Shown: positions 1-5,431, counted from the stretch's first letter. The stretch is 9,662 bases of DNA from JAZDMK01 sp043800975 (GCA_043800975.1 JAZDMK010000339.1:1-9662), one strand, 5' to 3'. The notes: generated by a model from the letters alone, not told the origin. Made by a program: numbers and translations.

Positions 1-270
1 GAAGAAGCAATTGCTGTATTAAAAAGAATTGAAAAAGATTTTTCAAATCATCGCCTGTTTGCTGATGCATTGTTGCAGATGGCGATCATTTATGATAATA
101 TTCTGAATAAAAAAGATGAAGCAAAAGTATATTACCATTCCTTTATTAAACGCTTCCCCAACCATAAAAACGTAATGGTTGCCAATCAGGCTTTGCTGCT
201 GATTGATGCAAATCCGGAAGATATGATCAAGCGCTTTAAAGCGAATGATACGGTTTCGAAGAAGAAGTGA
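1..270 (+). CDS. TPR-like repeat protein, C-terminal end (5' partial)
   Basis: The reading frame is open from base 1 to the TGA at 268-270, so the gene starts outside the window and only its last 89 residues are visible. They begin EEAIAVLKRIEKDF and continue through helical segments with the spacing of tetratricopeptide repeats: ADALLQMAIIYDNILNKKDE, AKVYYHSFIKRFP, then AxQALLLID. The A-x-L/Y-x-x-x-x-F-P ending of each helix pair is typical of TPR proteins that hold other proteins together in the Bacteroidota envelope. The tail is short, charged and ends in KKK. A TTG at 70 could be mistaken for a start, but it lies inside the repeat pattern. Family assignment rests on helix periodicity only; the function and partners cannot be told from this fragment. 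Confidence 0.75.
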   Translation, partial: EEAIAVLKRIEKDFSNHRLFADALLQMAIIYDNILNKKDEAKVYYHSFIKRFPNHKNVMVANQALLLIDANPEDMIKRFKANDTVSKKK

Positions 271-297
271 GTCTAAAAGTGGCAGTTTCTGAAATTG

Positions 298-318
298 AGC
301 AAGGAGCAAGGAACAAGG
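298..318 (+). repeat. 7-nt tandem repeat, 3 units
   Basis: Three consecutive heptamers AGCAAGG, AGCAAGG, AACAAGG, starting 28 nt after the stop of the TPR gene. The period and the single A/G variation are directly visible. Arrays of this AGCAAGGAACAAGG kind are, from memory, frequent in gene-free DNA of some Bacteroidota; no function is known to me. Confidence 0.6.
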
Positions 319-369
319 ATCGGCGATGTGCGAAGTGAAATACAAAGTTGCAGTCATCAGTAATCACTA

Positions 370-540
370 ATCAGTTTTTTTATTAAATTGAAGTGCGAAA
401 AAACAGTGCCATTGGCACGGGATGTTTGTAGCAACGAAAAGGATAAAAAATGTGAGTGCCGTAAGGTACGACATGTTGAACATGGGTTTTGTGCAAAAAT
501 GTTTCGCTGATGATTCGTAGTAGTAGTAGTAGTAGTAATC
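370..540 (+). repeat. Four-hairpin dispersed repeat, copy A
   Basis: Starts ATCAGTTTTTTTA and ends in a GTA run plus ATC. It holds four successive inverted repeats: GTGCC-att-GGCAC (406-418), GTGCC-gtaa-GGTAC (456-469, one G-U pair), CATGTT-g-AACATG (472-484) and TTTTG-tg-CAAAA (487-498). A second copy at 1841-2000 aligns along its whole length with few substitutions and short indels. The loop of the first hairpin differs completely (att versus ggc) while its stem is kept, which points to selection on, or recent spread of, a folded structure. No protein is plausibly encoded. It could be a REP/MITE-like element or a structured 3' untranslated element; the sequence alone does not decide. Confidence 0.8.
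517..537 (+). repeat. (GTA)7 microsatellite at the end of repeat copy A
   Basis: Seven perfect GTA triplets. The matching place in copy B (1986-1997) has GTA GTA GCA GTA, so the run has changed in length between copies, as expected of slippage-prone DNA. It is intergenic and not in a promoter that I can recognise. Confidence 0.8.
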
Positions 541-556
541 AGCGATCGGTAATCAG

Positions 557-610
557 TTTTTTTTTAACCACAGATTATACACAGAAAAAAAGTGACAGTA
601 ATGTTGTAGG
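557..610 (+). repeat. CACAGATTA-type repeat, copy 1
   Basis: A T-run followed by AACCACAGATTATACACAG (566-584), then an A-run and a GTGACAGTAATGTTGTAG tail. It matches the block at 1645-1717, which also has T-run, AACCACAGATTACACAGAT, A-run and an AGCAGTGGCAGTTGTAG tail. AACCACAGATTACACAGAT-like sequences are, from memory, a widespread intergenic repeat in several environmental phyla. When translated it gives the spurious peptide FFLTTDYT. Confidence 0.65.
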
Positions 611-676
611 GGAAGTGATCGGTGCTTCGGTAAGCTCAGTAGTCGATGATAAGTCCGCCTCGGCTGATCAATTGAC

Positions 677-708
677 TAAGTAACTCAATAACCTAGTAAC
701 TCAATAAC
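677..708 (-). repeat. GTTATT/GTTACT tandem array after cdaA stop
   Basis: Read on the minus strand, in the direction of cdaA, this is four octamers alternating GTTATTGA and GTTACTNN. It begins 4 nt after the cdaA stop codon. The same alternation crosses the folP stop (2009-2039), and a looser version follows the S8 peptidase stop (8784-8812). It does not form an obvious hairpin, so it is not a classical intrinsic terminator. Confidence 0.75.
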
Positions 709-712
709 TAAT

Positions 713-1540
713 TTAAGAAAGTTCCTTCATCAGAAATTCTCTCAGCTTTTCTTTGCCGATATTATAGCGGAAGTTTCCGTTCATGGCGGCAGAGATAGCG
801 CCCGTTTGCTCCGATACGATTACAGATATGGCGTCTGTTTTTTCAGTGATGCCGATGGCAGCGCGATGACGCAAGCCTATGCTCACGGGCAGATTCGGAT
901 TATCACTCACAGGAAGAATGCTGCGTGCGGATTCAATTTTCCCGTTACGGATAATGGTTGCACCATCATGGAGCGTTGAATTTTTATAAAAAATCGATTC
1001 CAGTAAATGCGAACGGATGGTTGACGAAAATTCAATGCCGGATTCAATGTATGACTTAAGTTCCGAGCTGCGGGCAATCACGATAAGCACTCCTGTTTTG
1101 GTATTCGACATATTTGCGCAGGCGGTAACAATGGAATCAATATCTTCTTTTTTCATTCCGGCGCGTAAGGTCCATCCGAATAAACGGCGCGATGAACGCA
1201 CTTTTCCAAACATATGCGGCCGGCCCAGCATGAGAAGAAATTCGCGGATTTCGGGTTGAAAAACAATGATCAGTACGATTAAACCAAGGCTGATAAACTG
1301 TCCGAGTATTTCGCTGAGAAGAAACAATTCGGAGTATTCAACAATTTTCCACAGCAGAAAAATACCGAGAATACCGATGAAAATATTGACAGCGGGTGTG
1401 CCGCGGATCAAACGGAAAAAAGAATAAATAAGCAGCCCTACCAATACGAAATCAATGACATCGGTGATGTGCAGATGGCGGAAATAATCGCCAAGCTCAT
1501 CAATGGTTTGGTTGATATCGAAAGTAGTTGGATCGGCCAT
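713..1540 (-). CDS. cdaA: Diadenylate cyclase CdaA (membrane-bound, c-di-AMP synthesis)
   Basis: Condenses two ATP into cyclic di-AMP, the second messenger for potassium/osmotic and envelope homeostasis. The 275-residue protein has the usual length and order of the CdaA/DacA (YbbP) class: three N-terminal membrane segments at about 27-44, 50-66 and 78-95, a QPEIR/E-x-L linker (95-106), and the DisA_N cyclase domain from about 120. Both diagnostic motifs are intact: LHDGATII (190-197, with DGA at 192-194) and GLRHRAA (222-228). The ATG at 1540 gives a short cytoplasmic lead before the first membrane helix; no Shine-Dalgarno is present, as usual in this phylum. A TAATTTTG box lies 19 nt upstream. 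folP is upstream in the same direction, the order often seen in Bacteroidota, but here 483 nt of repeats separate them, so cdaA may have its own promoter. Direct repeats flank the gene (370-540 and 1841-2000). Confidence 0.96.
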   Translation of the reverse strand: MADPTTFDINQTIDELGDYFRHLHITDVIDFVLVGLLIYSFFRLIRGTPAVNIFIGILGIFLLWKIVEYSELFLLSEILGQFISLGLIVLIIVFQPEIREFLLMLGRPHMFGKVRSSRRLFGWTLRAGMKKEDIDSIVTACANMSNTKTGVLIVIARSSELKSYIESGIEFSSTIRSHLLESIFYKNSTLHDGATIIRNGKIESARSILPVSDNPNLPVSIGLRHRAAIGITEKTDAISVIVSEQTGAISAAMNGNFRYNIGKEKLREFLMKELS

Positions 1541-1559
1541 GATTGTTTTTAACTGGATG

Positions 1560-1567
1560 CAAAATTA
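1560..1567 (-). promoter_or_regulatory. Putative -7 box (TAATTTTG) of cdaA
   Basis: On the minus strand this reads TAATTTTG, a full match to the Bacteroidota -7 consensus TAnnTTTG, ending 19 nt before the cdaA ATG. folP and the metallophosphoesterase gene have the same kind of box at nearly the same distance. A clear -33 TTG/TTTG was not found, so the call is tentative. Confidence 0.4.
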
Positions 1568-1588
1568 GTTCTTTTTTTCTGAAAAGCT

Positions 1589-1614
1589 CGAAGTCAGGAG
1601 TTGGAAGTCCGAAG
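1589..1614 (+). repeat. Degenerate GAAGTC-type tandem
   Basis: The bases read CGAAGTCAGGAG followed by TTGGAAGTCCGAAG: repeated GAAGTC cores with 1-2 nt variation, without any sign of coding. Similar GGAAGTCC/GAAGTCGG strings are, from memory, common low-complexity spacers in some Bacteroidota. It lies just upstream of the presumed cdaA promoter. Confidence 0.45.
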
Positions 1615-1644
1615 AATATAGTGCAAGCGGTAGCTGGGACTTTT

Positions 1645-1717
1645 CGTTTTTTTTTAACCACAGATTACACAGATGTCCACAGATTATGCGCAGAAAAAGT
1701 AGCAGTGGCAGTTGTAG
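1645..1717 (+). repeat. CACAGATTA-type repeat, copy 2 (three units)
   Basis: After a T-run come three ~10-nt units: CCACAGATTA (1658-1667), CACAGATGTC (1668-1677) and CACAGATTAT (1678-1687), then GCGCAG, an A-run and an AGCAGTGGCAGTTGTAG tail. The order of parts (T-run, units, A-run, GCAGT..GTTGTAG) is the same as in the block at 557-610, so the two are copies of one composite repeat, with an extra unit here. Confidence 0.7.
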
Positions 1718-1840
1718 TAGCAGACTCAACGAAGTACTAATTATTACGAACATACGAGCAGAGCGCAGCGACACATAAGAACACATCTAAAATAAATAGA
1801 TGGTTCGAATAACTACGAAAATATACAGTTGTCGAGGCAG

Positions 1841-2000
1841 ATCAGTTTTTTTAGTCAATTGAAGTGCGAAAAACAGTGCCGGCGGCACGGGATGTTTGTA
1901 GCAACGAAAAGGTAAGTAAGATCGGAGTGCCTTAGGCACGGCATGTTGAACATGGGTTTTGTGCAAAATGTTTCGCTGGTGGTTGGTAGTAGCAGTAATC
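1841..2000 (+). repeat. Four-hairpin dispersed repeat, copy B
   Basis: Second copy of the element at 370-540, same orientation, about 1.47 kb away. Hairpins: GTGCCG-g-CGGCAC (1876-1888), GTGCCT-t-AGGCAC (1927-1939), CATGTT-g-AACATG (1942-1954) and TTTTG-tg-CAAAA (1957-1967). The first two stems are perfect here, and the second regains a C-A-C where copy A has T-A-C. Between the first two hairpins the segment GGGATGTTTGTAGCAACG is identical in both copies. The 3' GTA run is shorter than in copy A. As seen from folP, it lies just downstream of the gene. Confidence 0.8.
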
Positions 2001-2008
2001 GACTTTAC

Positions 2009-2039
2009 ATAGTAACTAATAACTTAGTAACCTAATAAC
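2009..2039 (-). repeat. GTTATT/GTTACT array overlapping the folP stop
   Basis: Read on the minus strand: GTTATTAG, GTTACTAA, GTTATTA, GTTACTAT. The folP stop codon TAA (2024-2026) is part of the second unit, so the last four residues of FolP (LLGY) are encoded by the repeat. The unit alternation matches the array after cdaA (677-708). Confidence 0.75.
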
Positions 2040-2857
2040 TCACAAAGTGTAACTACCTCCATAGCTTCTTTCACATCATGCACGCGCAGGATAGATGCGC
2101 CTTTTAGTAATGCTACAGTGTGCAATGCAGTGCTTCCGTTTAATGCTTGTTCGGGAGTGATTTTTAAAGTACGCCAGATCATCGATTTTCTTGAAAGGCC
2201 AACCAGCATGGGATAGCCGAGCATAGAAAAGATATCTAGGTTTTTGAGTAATTCGAAATTGTGTTCCGTTGTTTTACCAAAGCCAAATCCGGGATCAAGA
2301 ATAATATCCGGATGCCCTGCATGGCGAAGCTTTTCGGCCCGATCGGAAAGCGAAAAAATAACTTCACGCACAACAGAATCATAGGTGGGATTCGTTTGCA
2401 TGTTTTCAGGAGTTCCCTGCATATGCATCATCACATAAGTAACTTTCAGTTTTAAAATTATATCAAACATCTGCGGATCCATGCTTCCACCCGAGATATC
2501 ATTGATCATTCCTGCTCCATGTTCATAAGATATTTTTGCAACAGAAGAACGAAAAGTGTCAACTGAAACTAATGCCTCTGGATATTCTTTGACTACCGCA
2601 TCCAATGCGGGAAGCAGGCGTTTCAGTTCGTCTTCTTCATTGCTCAAAGCTGCGCCAGGGCGTGTGGATACAGCTCCCAGATCAAGCATGAAGGCGCCAT
2701 CGTGTAAATGTTTTTCGGCCGTTTGCAATACATCTTTTACACTTTCATGCCGGCTGCCTTCATAAAATGAATCGGCAGTAATATTGATGATTCCCATAAC
2801 AGCCGGTCTTTCGACGGAATGCAGTTTTCCATGGTTGTTTAATGTAAAAGGAATCAT
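2024..2857 (-). CDS. folP: Dihydropteroate synthase FolP
   Basis: Joins p-aminobenzoate to the pterin pyrophosphate to give dihydropteroate in folate synthesis; cytoplasmic, target of sulfonamides. The 277-residue protein has normal length and the full TIM-barrel motif series: MGIINITADSFYEGS (21-35, pterin loop 1), DLGAVSTRPGA (59-69, loop 2), VSVDTF (97-102), GAGMINDISGG (114-124), MMHMQGTPENM (143-153), ILDPGFGFGKT (186-196), LVGLSRKS (218-225), NGSTA (240-244) and RVHDV (258-262). Loop 1 has Ala at residue 28 where NxTPDSF normally has Pro. The ATG at 2857 is preceded 18 nt upstream by TACATTTG. The C-terminus ELLGY runs into an intergenic repeat array. It is followed by cdaA in the same direction and divergent to the secreted-protein gene at 3045. 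This is certainly the chromosomal folP type rather than an acquired sul gene. Confidence 0.96.
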   Translation of the reverse strand: MIPFTLNNHGKLHSVERPAVMGIINITADSFYEGSRHESVKDVLQTAEKHLHDGAFMLDLGAVSTRPGAALSNEEDELKRLLPALDAVVKEYPEALVSVDTFRSSVAKISYEHGAGMINDISGGSMDPQMFDIILKLKVTYVMMHMQGTPENMQTNPTYDSVVREVIFSLSDRAEKLRHAGHPDIILDPGFGFGKTTEHNFELLKNLDIFSMLGYPMLVGLSRKSMIWRTLKITPEQALNGSTALHTVALLKGASILRVHDVKEAMEVVTLCELLGY

Positions 2858-2875
2858 GAATTGAAATTATTTCGG

Positions 2876-2883
2876 CAAATGTA
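2876..2883 (-). promoter_or_regulatory. Putative -7 box (TACATTTG) of folP
   Basis: Minus-strand TACATTTG is an exact TAnnTTTG match ending 18 nt before the folP ATG. The identical octamer stands 16 nt before the metallophosphoesterase ATG. No convincing -33 element is visible. Confidence 0.42.
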
Positions 2884-2914
2884 TGAAAATGATGCCAGAA
2901 TCGAGGTGATAATC

Positions 2915-2934
2915 TCTAGGTATAAATACCGAGA
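2915..2934. promoter_or_regulatory. Palindrome between divergent folP and 3045 gene
   Basis: TCTAGGTAT-AA-ATACCGAGA is an inverted repeat with 8 of 9 arm positions paired and a 2-nt centre. It lies 57 nt upstream of the folP start and 110 nt upstream of the 3045 start, and about 31 nt upstream of the folP -7 box. Place and symmetry suit an operator for a dimeric regulator; the lack of a T-run and the AT-rich centre argue against a terminator. No regulator gene is in the window to connect it to. Confidence 0.4.
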
Positions 2935-3044
2935 ATGTTGAAAAAAAAGTTAATAAAAACCGATTCAATATCACCATTAATACTGATTCAACCCACTGCT
3001 GTATGTATGAAATTTACAGTATGAATTTTTTAACCTAATTTTTT

Positions 3045-3800
3045 ATGAAAACACAAATATTAAAATCAGCACTCCAAAATATCTCCATAGCCATTTTAAT
3101 AGTCTGGATGTCGAATGTGTATACAAATTTGCACGCTCAGGATATGAAAGCGGTTCAAACCACAACGATTGATAATGATGTTTTTTCAAATTCAGAAAAA
3201 ATCAATCCGAATCTATCATCCTGGAGTGGAGTAAATGGTATAGTTACAAATTTCTATGTGTCATGTAATCCTAATCAAACGCACAATATTTATTGGAAAA
3301 CAATAAACGAATCAGATTCAATTTTCTTCACGGTTTATAAGAATTATGATTCAATTAACTGGCAATATGCTGTGAATTTTCCGATTGTTCAGGGTTTGGG
3401 CGCATCGCATTTGTATTCGGTAACCGATATGGTTTTGAATCAACCGGACACGTATTATTTACTTCGTGTTTCACAAATTGTAAATAAACAATTGGTCGAT
3501 ACCTATTACGGTCCCATTATGGGCGAAGATTGCAATGAAAACCTTCATCTTGTTTTGAAAGTATATCCAAATCCTGCTTCAGACGTGGCAAATGTAACAA
3601 TTGAAGGTCTGGATGCAGATAGGGAATGTTTGGTTTCTTTATATAATGAAAATGGATTGCAAGTTCAGGGAATGCAGGTTGTACGCGATGGAAACACTTT
3701 TTCATTGAATTTAAATGATCTGAAATCCGGTCGTTATTTTGTGCATGCTGTGGTTCCTGGAACGGGAGAAACTTTTTCGAAGGTTATTGTGAAGATGTAA
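3045..3800 (+). CDS. Secreted protein with T9SS C-terminal sorting domain
   Basis: The 251-residue protein has an N-terminal signal peptide (K-rich start, hydrophobic core about 13-29, probable cut after HAQ at 30-32). It ends in a complete type A T9SS sorting domain from about 169: LKVYPNPASD (171-180), a V-x-L-Y-N-x-x-G strand (187-194), LNLNDLKSGRYFVHAVV (211-227) and SKVIVKM (245-251). Such proteins cross the outer membrane by T9SS and are surface-anchored or released after the tail is cut. The middle part (about 35-165) reads like one beta-sandwich domain, with YVSCNPNQTHNIYWKTINES and SVTDMVLNQPDTYYLLRVSQ similar in style to fibronectin-III-like repeats, but no enzyme motif is visible. 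The cargo function is unknown. The ATG at 3045 directly precedes the signal peptide. The gene stands alone: divergent to folP, convergent to the metallophosphoesterase. Confidence 0.88.
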   Translation: MKTQILKSALQNISIAILIVWMSNVYTNLHAQDMKAVQTTTIDNDVFSNSEKINPNLSSWSGVNGIVTNFYVSCNPNQTHNIYWKTINESDSIFFTVYKNYDSINWQYAVNFPIVQGLGASHLYSVTDMVLNQPDTYYLLRVSQIVNKQLVDTYYGPIMGEDCNENLHLVLKVYPNPASDVANVTIEGLDADRECLVSLYNENGLQVQGMQVVRDGNTFSLNLNDLKSGRYFVHAVVPGTGETFSKVIVKM

Positions 3801-3804
3801 ATGG

Positions 3805-3826
3805 GTTCCCCCTTCAAAGGGGGACT
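3805..3826. terminator. GC-rich hairpin between convergent genes
   Basis: TCCCCCTT-ca-AAGGGGGA (stem 3807-3814 with 3817-3824) lies 6 nt after the stop at 3800 and 9 nt before the stop of the opposite gene at 3834. It can act from both sides as a terminator, though the following T-runs are short (CTTTAAATTC on +). From memory, CCCCCTTTGAAGGGGG-like hairpins are a frequent dispersed repeat in Bacteroidota, so it may be an inserted element used as a terminator. Confidence 0.6.
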
Positions 3827-3833
3827 TTAAATT

Positions 3834-4583
3834 CTACACCAACTGAATAAACCGTATCGTATTCTCACAAGTATCATACATGGTAAATCCATGCACCGGA
3901 CTACCCGACGACAGATTAGGAATTCCAAACCACTGTCGTTTCTTTTGTGCAGAAATCTTTTCATTCGGATGAATTCGAAATCGCAGGGTGGTACTTTCCA
4001 CAATCCCGCGCGGATGCATGTGGCCCGAAAAAGAAATGTTGCAATTTTGTTCGCGCATAAAACGGAAGTGAGCCCATAGATGAGCCGATACAAAAGGCAT
4101 ACGGGTAGTTGAACCACTCAGATCAGGAAAATGAAAATGAGAAAACAAAATTCGTTTTGAATCGGCATTGAACGTAGCGAATTCAGTTAATCCGGAAAGA
4201 AATTCAACAGAAGCATCATTCAGGTTCGAAGAAAGTTCATTTTCATCATAGGCCCAAATCTTTCGGCCGGAGCGGGCTATGCGTTGTTTATCCGGAACCG
4301 AATACCAGTCGGGAGGATAAGAGAAGCCGGCATTGAATTCAGGAATTTTACGCAGTGCATACAAATCGTGGTTTCCGGTAACTGCAATCCGGCAGTTTTT
4401 TTTAATTAAATCAATGCATGCATTTGCGTTTCTTTTTTCAGCGTAGGGATAATAGCGGGCATCAAAGCCACATATATCGCCCAGACAAATAATTTCATCA
4501 CAGCCTTCTTTTTCGCTGAGTTGAAGTACTTTTTCTAAAGAAGTTATATCTTCATGAATATCGCTGATAATTGATAAACGCAT
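3834..4583 (-). CDS. Calcineurin-like metallophosphoesterase family protein
   Basis: A cytoplasmic 249-residue protein with no signal peptide and the complete dimetal phosphoesterase motif set: D8-x-H10 (SDIH), GD at 35-36 (ICLGDICGF), GNHD at 70-73, SHFH at 148-151 and SGHMH at 176-180. The compact fold and the spacing of the motifs are like the YfcE/PRP1-like group that acts on small phosphodiesters or phosphoproteins; the substrate cannot be read from sequence. A central segment of about 50 residues (about 85-135, PPDWYSVPDKQRIARSGRK) before the fourth motif probably forms a lid or cap. The ATG at 4583 gives MRLSIISDIH, with the first metal motif at the normal distance, and has TACATTTG 16 nt upstream. 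Convergent with the T9SS-cargo gene; no sign of an operon. Confidence 0.92.
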   Translation of the reverse strand: MRLSIISDIHEDITSLEKVLQLSEKEGCDEIICLGDICGFDARYYPYAEKRNANACIDLIKKNCRIAVTGNHDLYALRKIPEFNAGFSYPPDWYSVPDKQRIARSGRKIWAYDENELSSNLNDASVEFLSGLTEFATFNADSKRILFSHFHFPDLSGSTTRMPFVSAHLWAHFRFMREQNCNISFSGHMHPRGIVESTTLRFRIHPNEKISAQKKRQWFGIPNLSSGSPVHGFTMYDTCENTIRFIQLV

Positions 4584-4599
4584 AGTGAATTTTAAAAGC

Positions 4600-4607
4600 C
4601 AAATGTA
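4600..4607 (-). promoter_or_regulatory. Putative -7 box (TACATTTG) of the metallophosphoesterase gene
   Basis: Minus-strand TACATTTG, identical to the octamer before folP, ends 16 nt before the ATG at 4583. It matches TAnnTTTG fully; the -33 part is not evident. Confidence 0.42.
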
Positions 4608-4705
4608 ATGAAACTAAGAGAATGGCTTATGGTTTTGGTAGTGATTATTAACAGAAATATGTTGAATAGTAAATAACTATTAGGTTCGTTTATCATATTT
4701 TTTTA

Positions 4706-4713
4706 TAACTTTA
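4706..4713 (+). promoter_or_regulatory. Possible -7 box (TAACTTTA) of the 4736-8777 operon
   Basis: TAACTTTA agrees with TAnnTTTG in all but the last base and lies 22 nt before the ATG at 4736. A TTC at 4685-4687, 18 nt further upstream, could be a poor -33 TTG. Only one base deviates in each half, but in AT-rich DNA this can be chance. Confidence 0.25.
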
Positions 4714-4735
4714 CAGATTAAAATGATCCTTTGGG

Positions 4736-5425
4736 ATGGTTCAAAAAAAATGGCAATCGTTTTTTCTTCTGATGCTGAGTGCATTGTTCCTTTTTTCCTG
4801 TAAAAAAGATCCCGTTCAAAATAGTGATACCGGTTACGGATATTTTCCTGTTAATGTTGGGCACGCTGTGGTTTATGACGTTGATTCAACCGTATGGGAC
4901 GACTTTCAGGATTCCGTCTTTTATTTCAGTGCGGAATGCCGCGAGCTCATTGAATCTTCCTTTATTGATGGAGAAGGAAAGGAGTCGCAGCGCATCGAAA
5001 GATGGGGCCGAATGGCTGATACGAATGCATGGGCAATCACAGATATTTGGTATTCCTACCGGAATTCGATGAATGCGCAGAAAGTGGAAGAAAACAATCG
5101 TTTCATCAAACTTGTTTTTCCGGTAAAAACAACAGCCCGATGGAATGGAAATGCCATGAACAGCCTCGGTGAAGTTGAATATAAATATACGGATGCGTTT
5201 GAACCCAAGTCATACAATGGGCTTTCATTTGATTCGACGATAACTGTTCTTGAATCAGCCGACAGCAACCTTGTGTATAAAAACCTGTCGTATGAAGTAT
5301 ATGCTAAAGGAGTGGGAATGATTTACAGAGAAATTTTTAATATTGAATACAATACAAATCCACTGGATGGAAGCATCAAGAGTGGAAAACGAATTATTTA
5401 TAAAATCAAATCATATTCAAACTAA
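4736..5425 (+). CDS. Predicted lipoprotein, unknown function
   Basis: The 229-residue protein starts MVQKKWQ, has a hydrophobic stretch at 8-20 and the lipobox LFSC with Cys22, followed by KKDP, so it should be lipidated and sent to the outer membrane or periplasm. After a short linker comes GYFPVNVGHAVVYDVDS (about 34-50), a beginning typical of many Bacteroidota lipoproteins with a lipocalin- or sandwich-like beta fold, and further alternating beta strands with an ERWGRMADTNAW segment in the middle. I recognise no catalytic motif. An ATG at 4723 is in another frame, so 4736 is the natural start. It is the first gene of a tight + strand run: its stop is 6 nt before the S41-like gene. This suggests a joint envelope role, perhaps as a partner or substrate-holding protein for the peptidases; that is inference. 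Confidence 0.8.
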   Translation: MVQKKWQSFFLLMLSALFLFSCKKDPVQNSDTGYGYFPVNVGHAVVYDVDSTVWDDFQDSVFYFSAECRELIESSFIDGEGKESQRIERWGRMADTNAWAITDIWYSYRNSMNAQKVEENNRFIKLVFPVKTTARWNGNAMNSLGEVEYKYTDAFEPKSYNGLSFDSTITVLESADSNLVYKNLSYEVYAKGVGMIYREIFNIEYNTNPLDGSIKSGKRIIYKIKSYSN

Positions 5426-5431
5426 ATTGGT

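Larger units (their letters stand above)
271..712. other. 442-nt gene-free repeat mosaic between TPR gene and cdaA
   Basis: No believable gene lies here. The stretch is the shared 3' end of two convergent genes and is built from separate degenerate repeats: three 7-nt units of the AGCAAGG type (298-318), the four-hairpin element (370-540) with a (GTA)7 run at 517-537, a CACAGATTA-type block (566-584), and the GTTATT/GTTACT array (677-708) ending 4 nt before the cdaA stop. A 64-codon open frame at 489-683 is explained by these repeats: it translates the GTA run as poly-Ser and the CACAGATTA block as FFLTTDYT. Confidence 0.7.
1541..2023. other. 483-nt gene-free repeat mosaic between folP and cdaA
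   Basis: Holds the putative cdaA -7 box (1560-1567), a GAAGTC/GGAAGTCC degenerate tandem (1589-1614), the CACAGATTA block (1645-1717), a stretch at 1747-1789 made of ACGAACATACGAGC, GAGCGCAGCGACACATAAG and GAACACATC pieces, the four-hairpin repeat copy B (1841-2000) and the start of the GTTATT/GTTACT array that runs into folP. Open frames at 1543-1740 (+) and 1565-1786 (-) overlap each other and are made of repeats, so I do not call them genes. Confidence 0.7.

Noticed and set aside
43..357. 104-codon open frame on the - strand across the TPR gene end
   Set aside because: Antisense to the clear TPR frame and running into AGCAAGG repeats; no motif.
489..683. 64-codon open frame on the + strand in the repeat mosaic
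   Set aside because: Starts inside the four-hairpin element; translates the GTA run as poly-Ser and the CACAGATTA block as FFLTTDYT. It is repeat translation, not a gene.
1543..1786. Overlapping open frames of 65 and 73 codons on both strands between folP and cdaA
   Set aside because: They overlap each other, hold the same FFLTTDYT repeat translation, and have no family-like features.
370..2000. CRISPR array or insertion sequence
   Set aside because: Only two long copies, far apart, without regular spacers; no cas gene, transposase or terminal inverted repeats with target duplication could be seen.
2962..2991. Two GATTCAA direct repeats 23 nt apart upstream of the 3045 gene
   Set aside because: Seven-nt match in AT-rich DNA is likely by chance; GATTCAA also occurs several times inside coding sequence here.
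3827..4117. 96-codon frame on the - strand inside the metallophosphoesterase gene
   Set aside because: Other frame of a gene with all catalytic motifs; a shadow.
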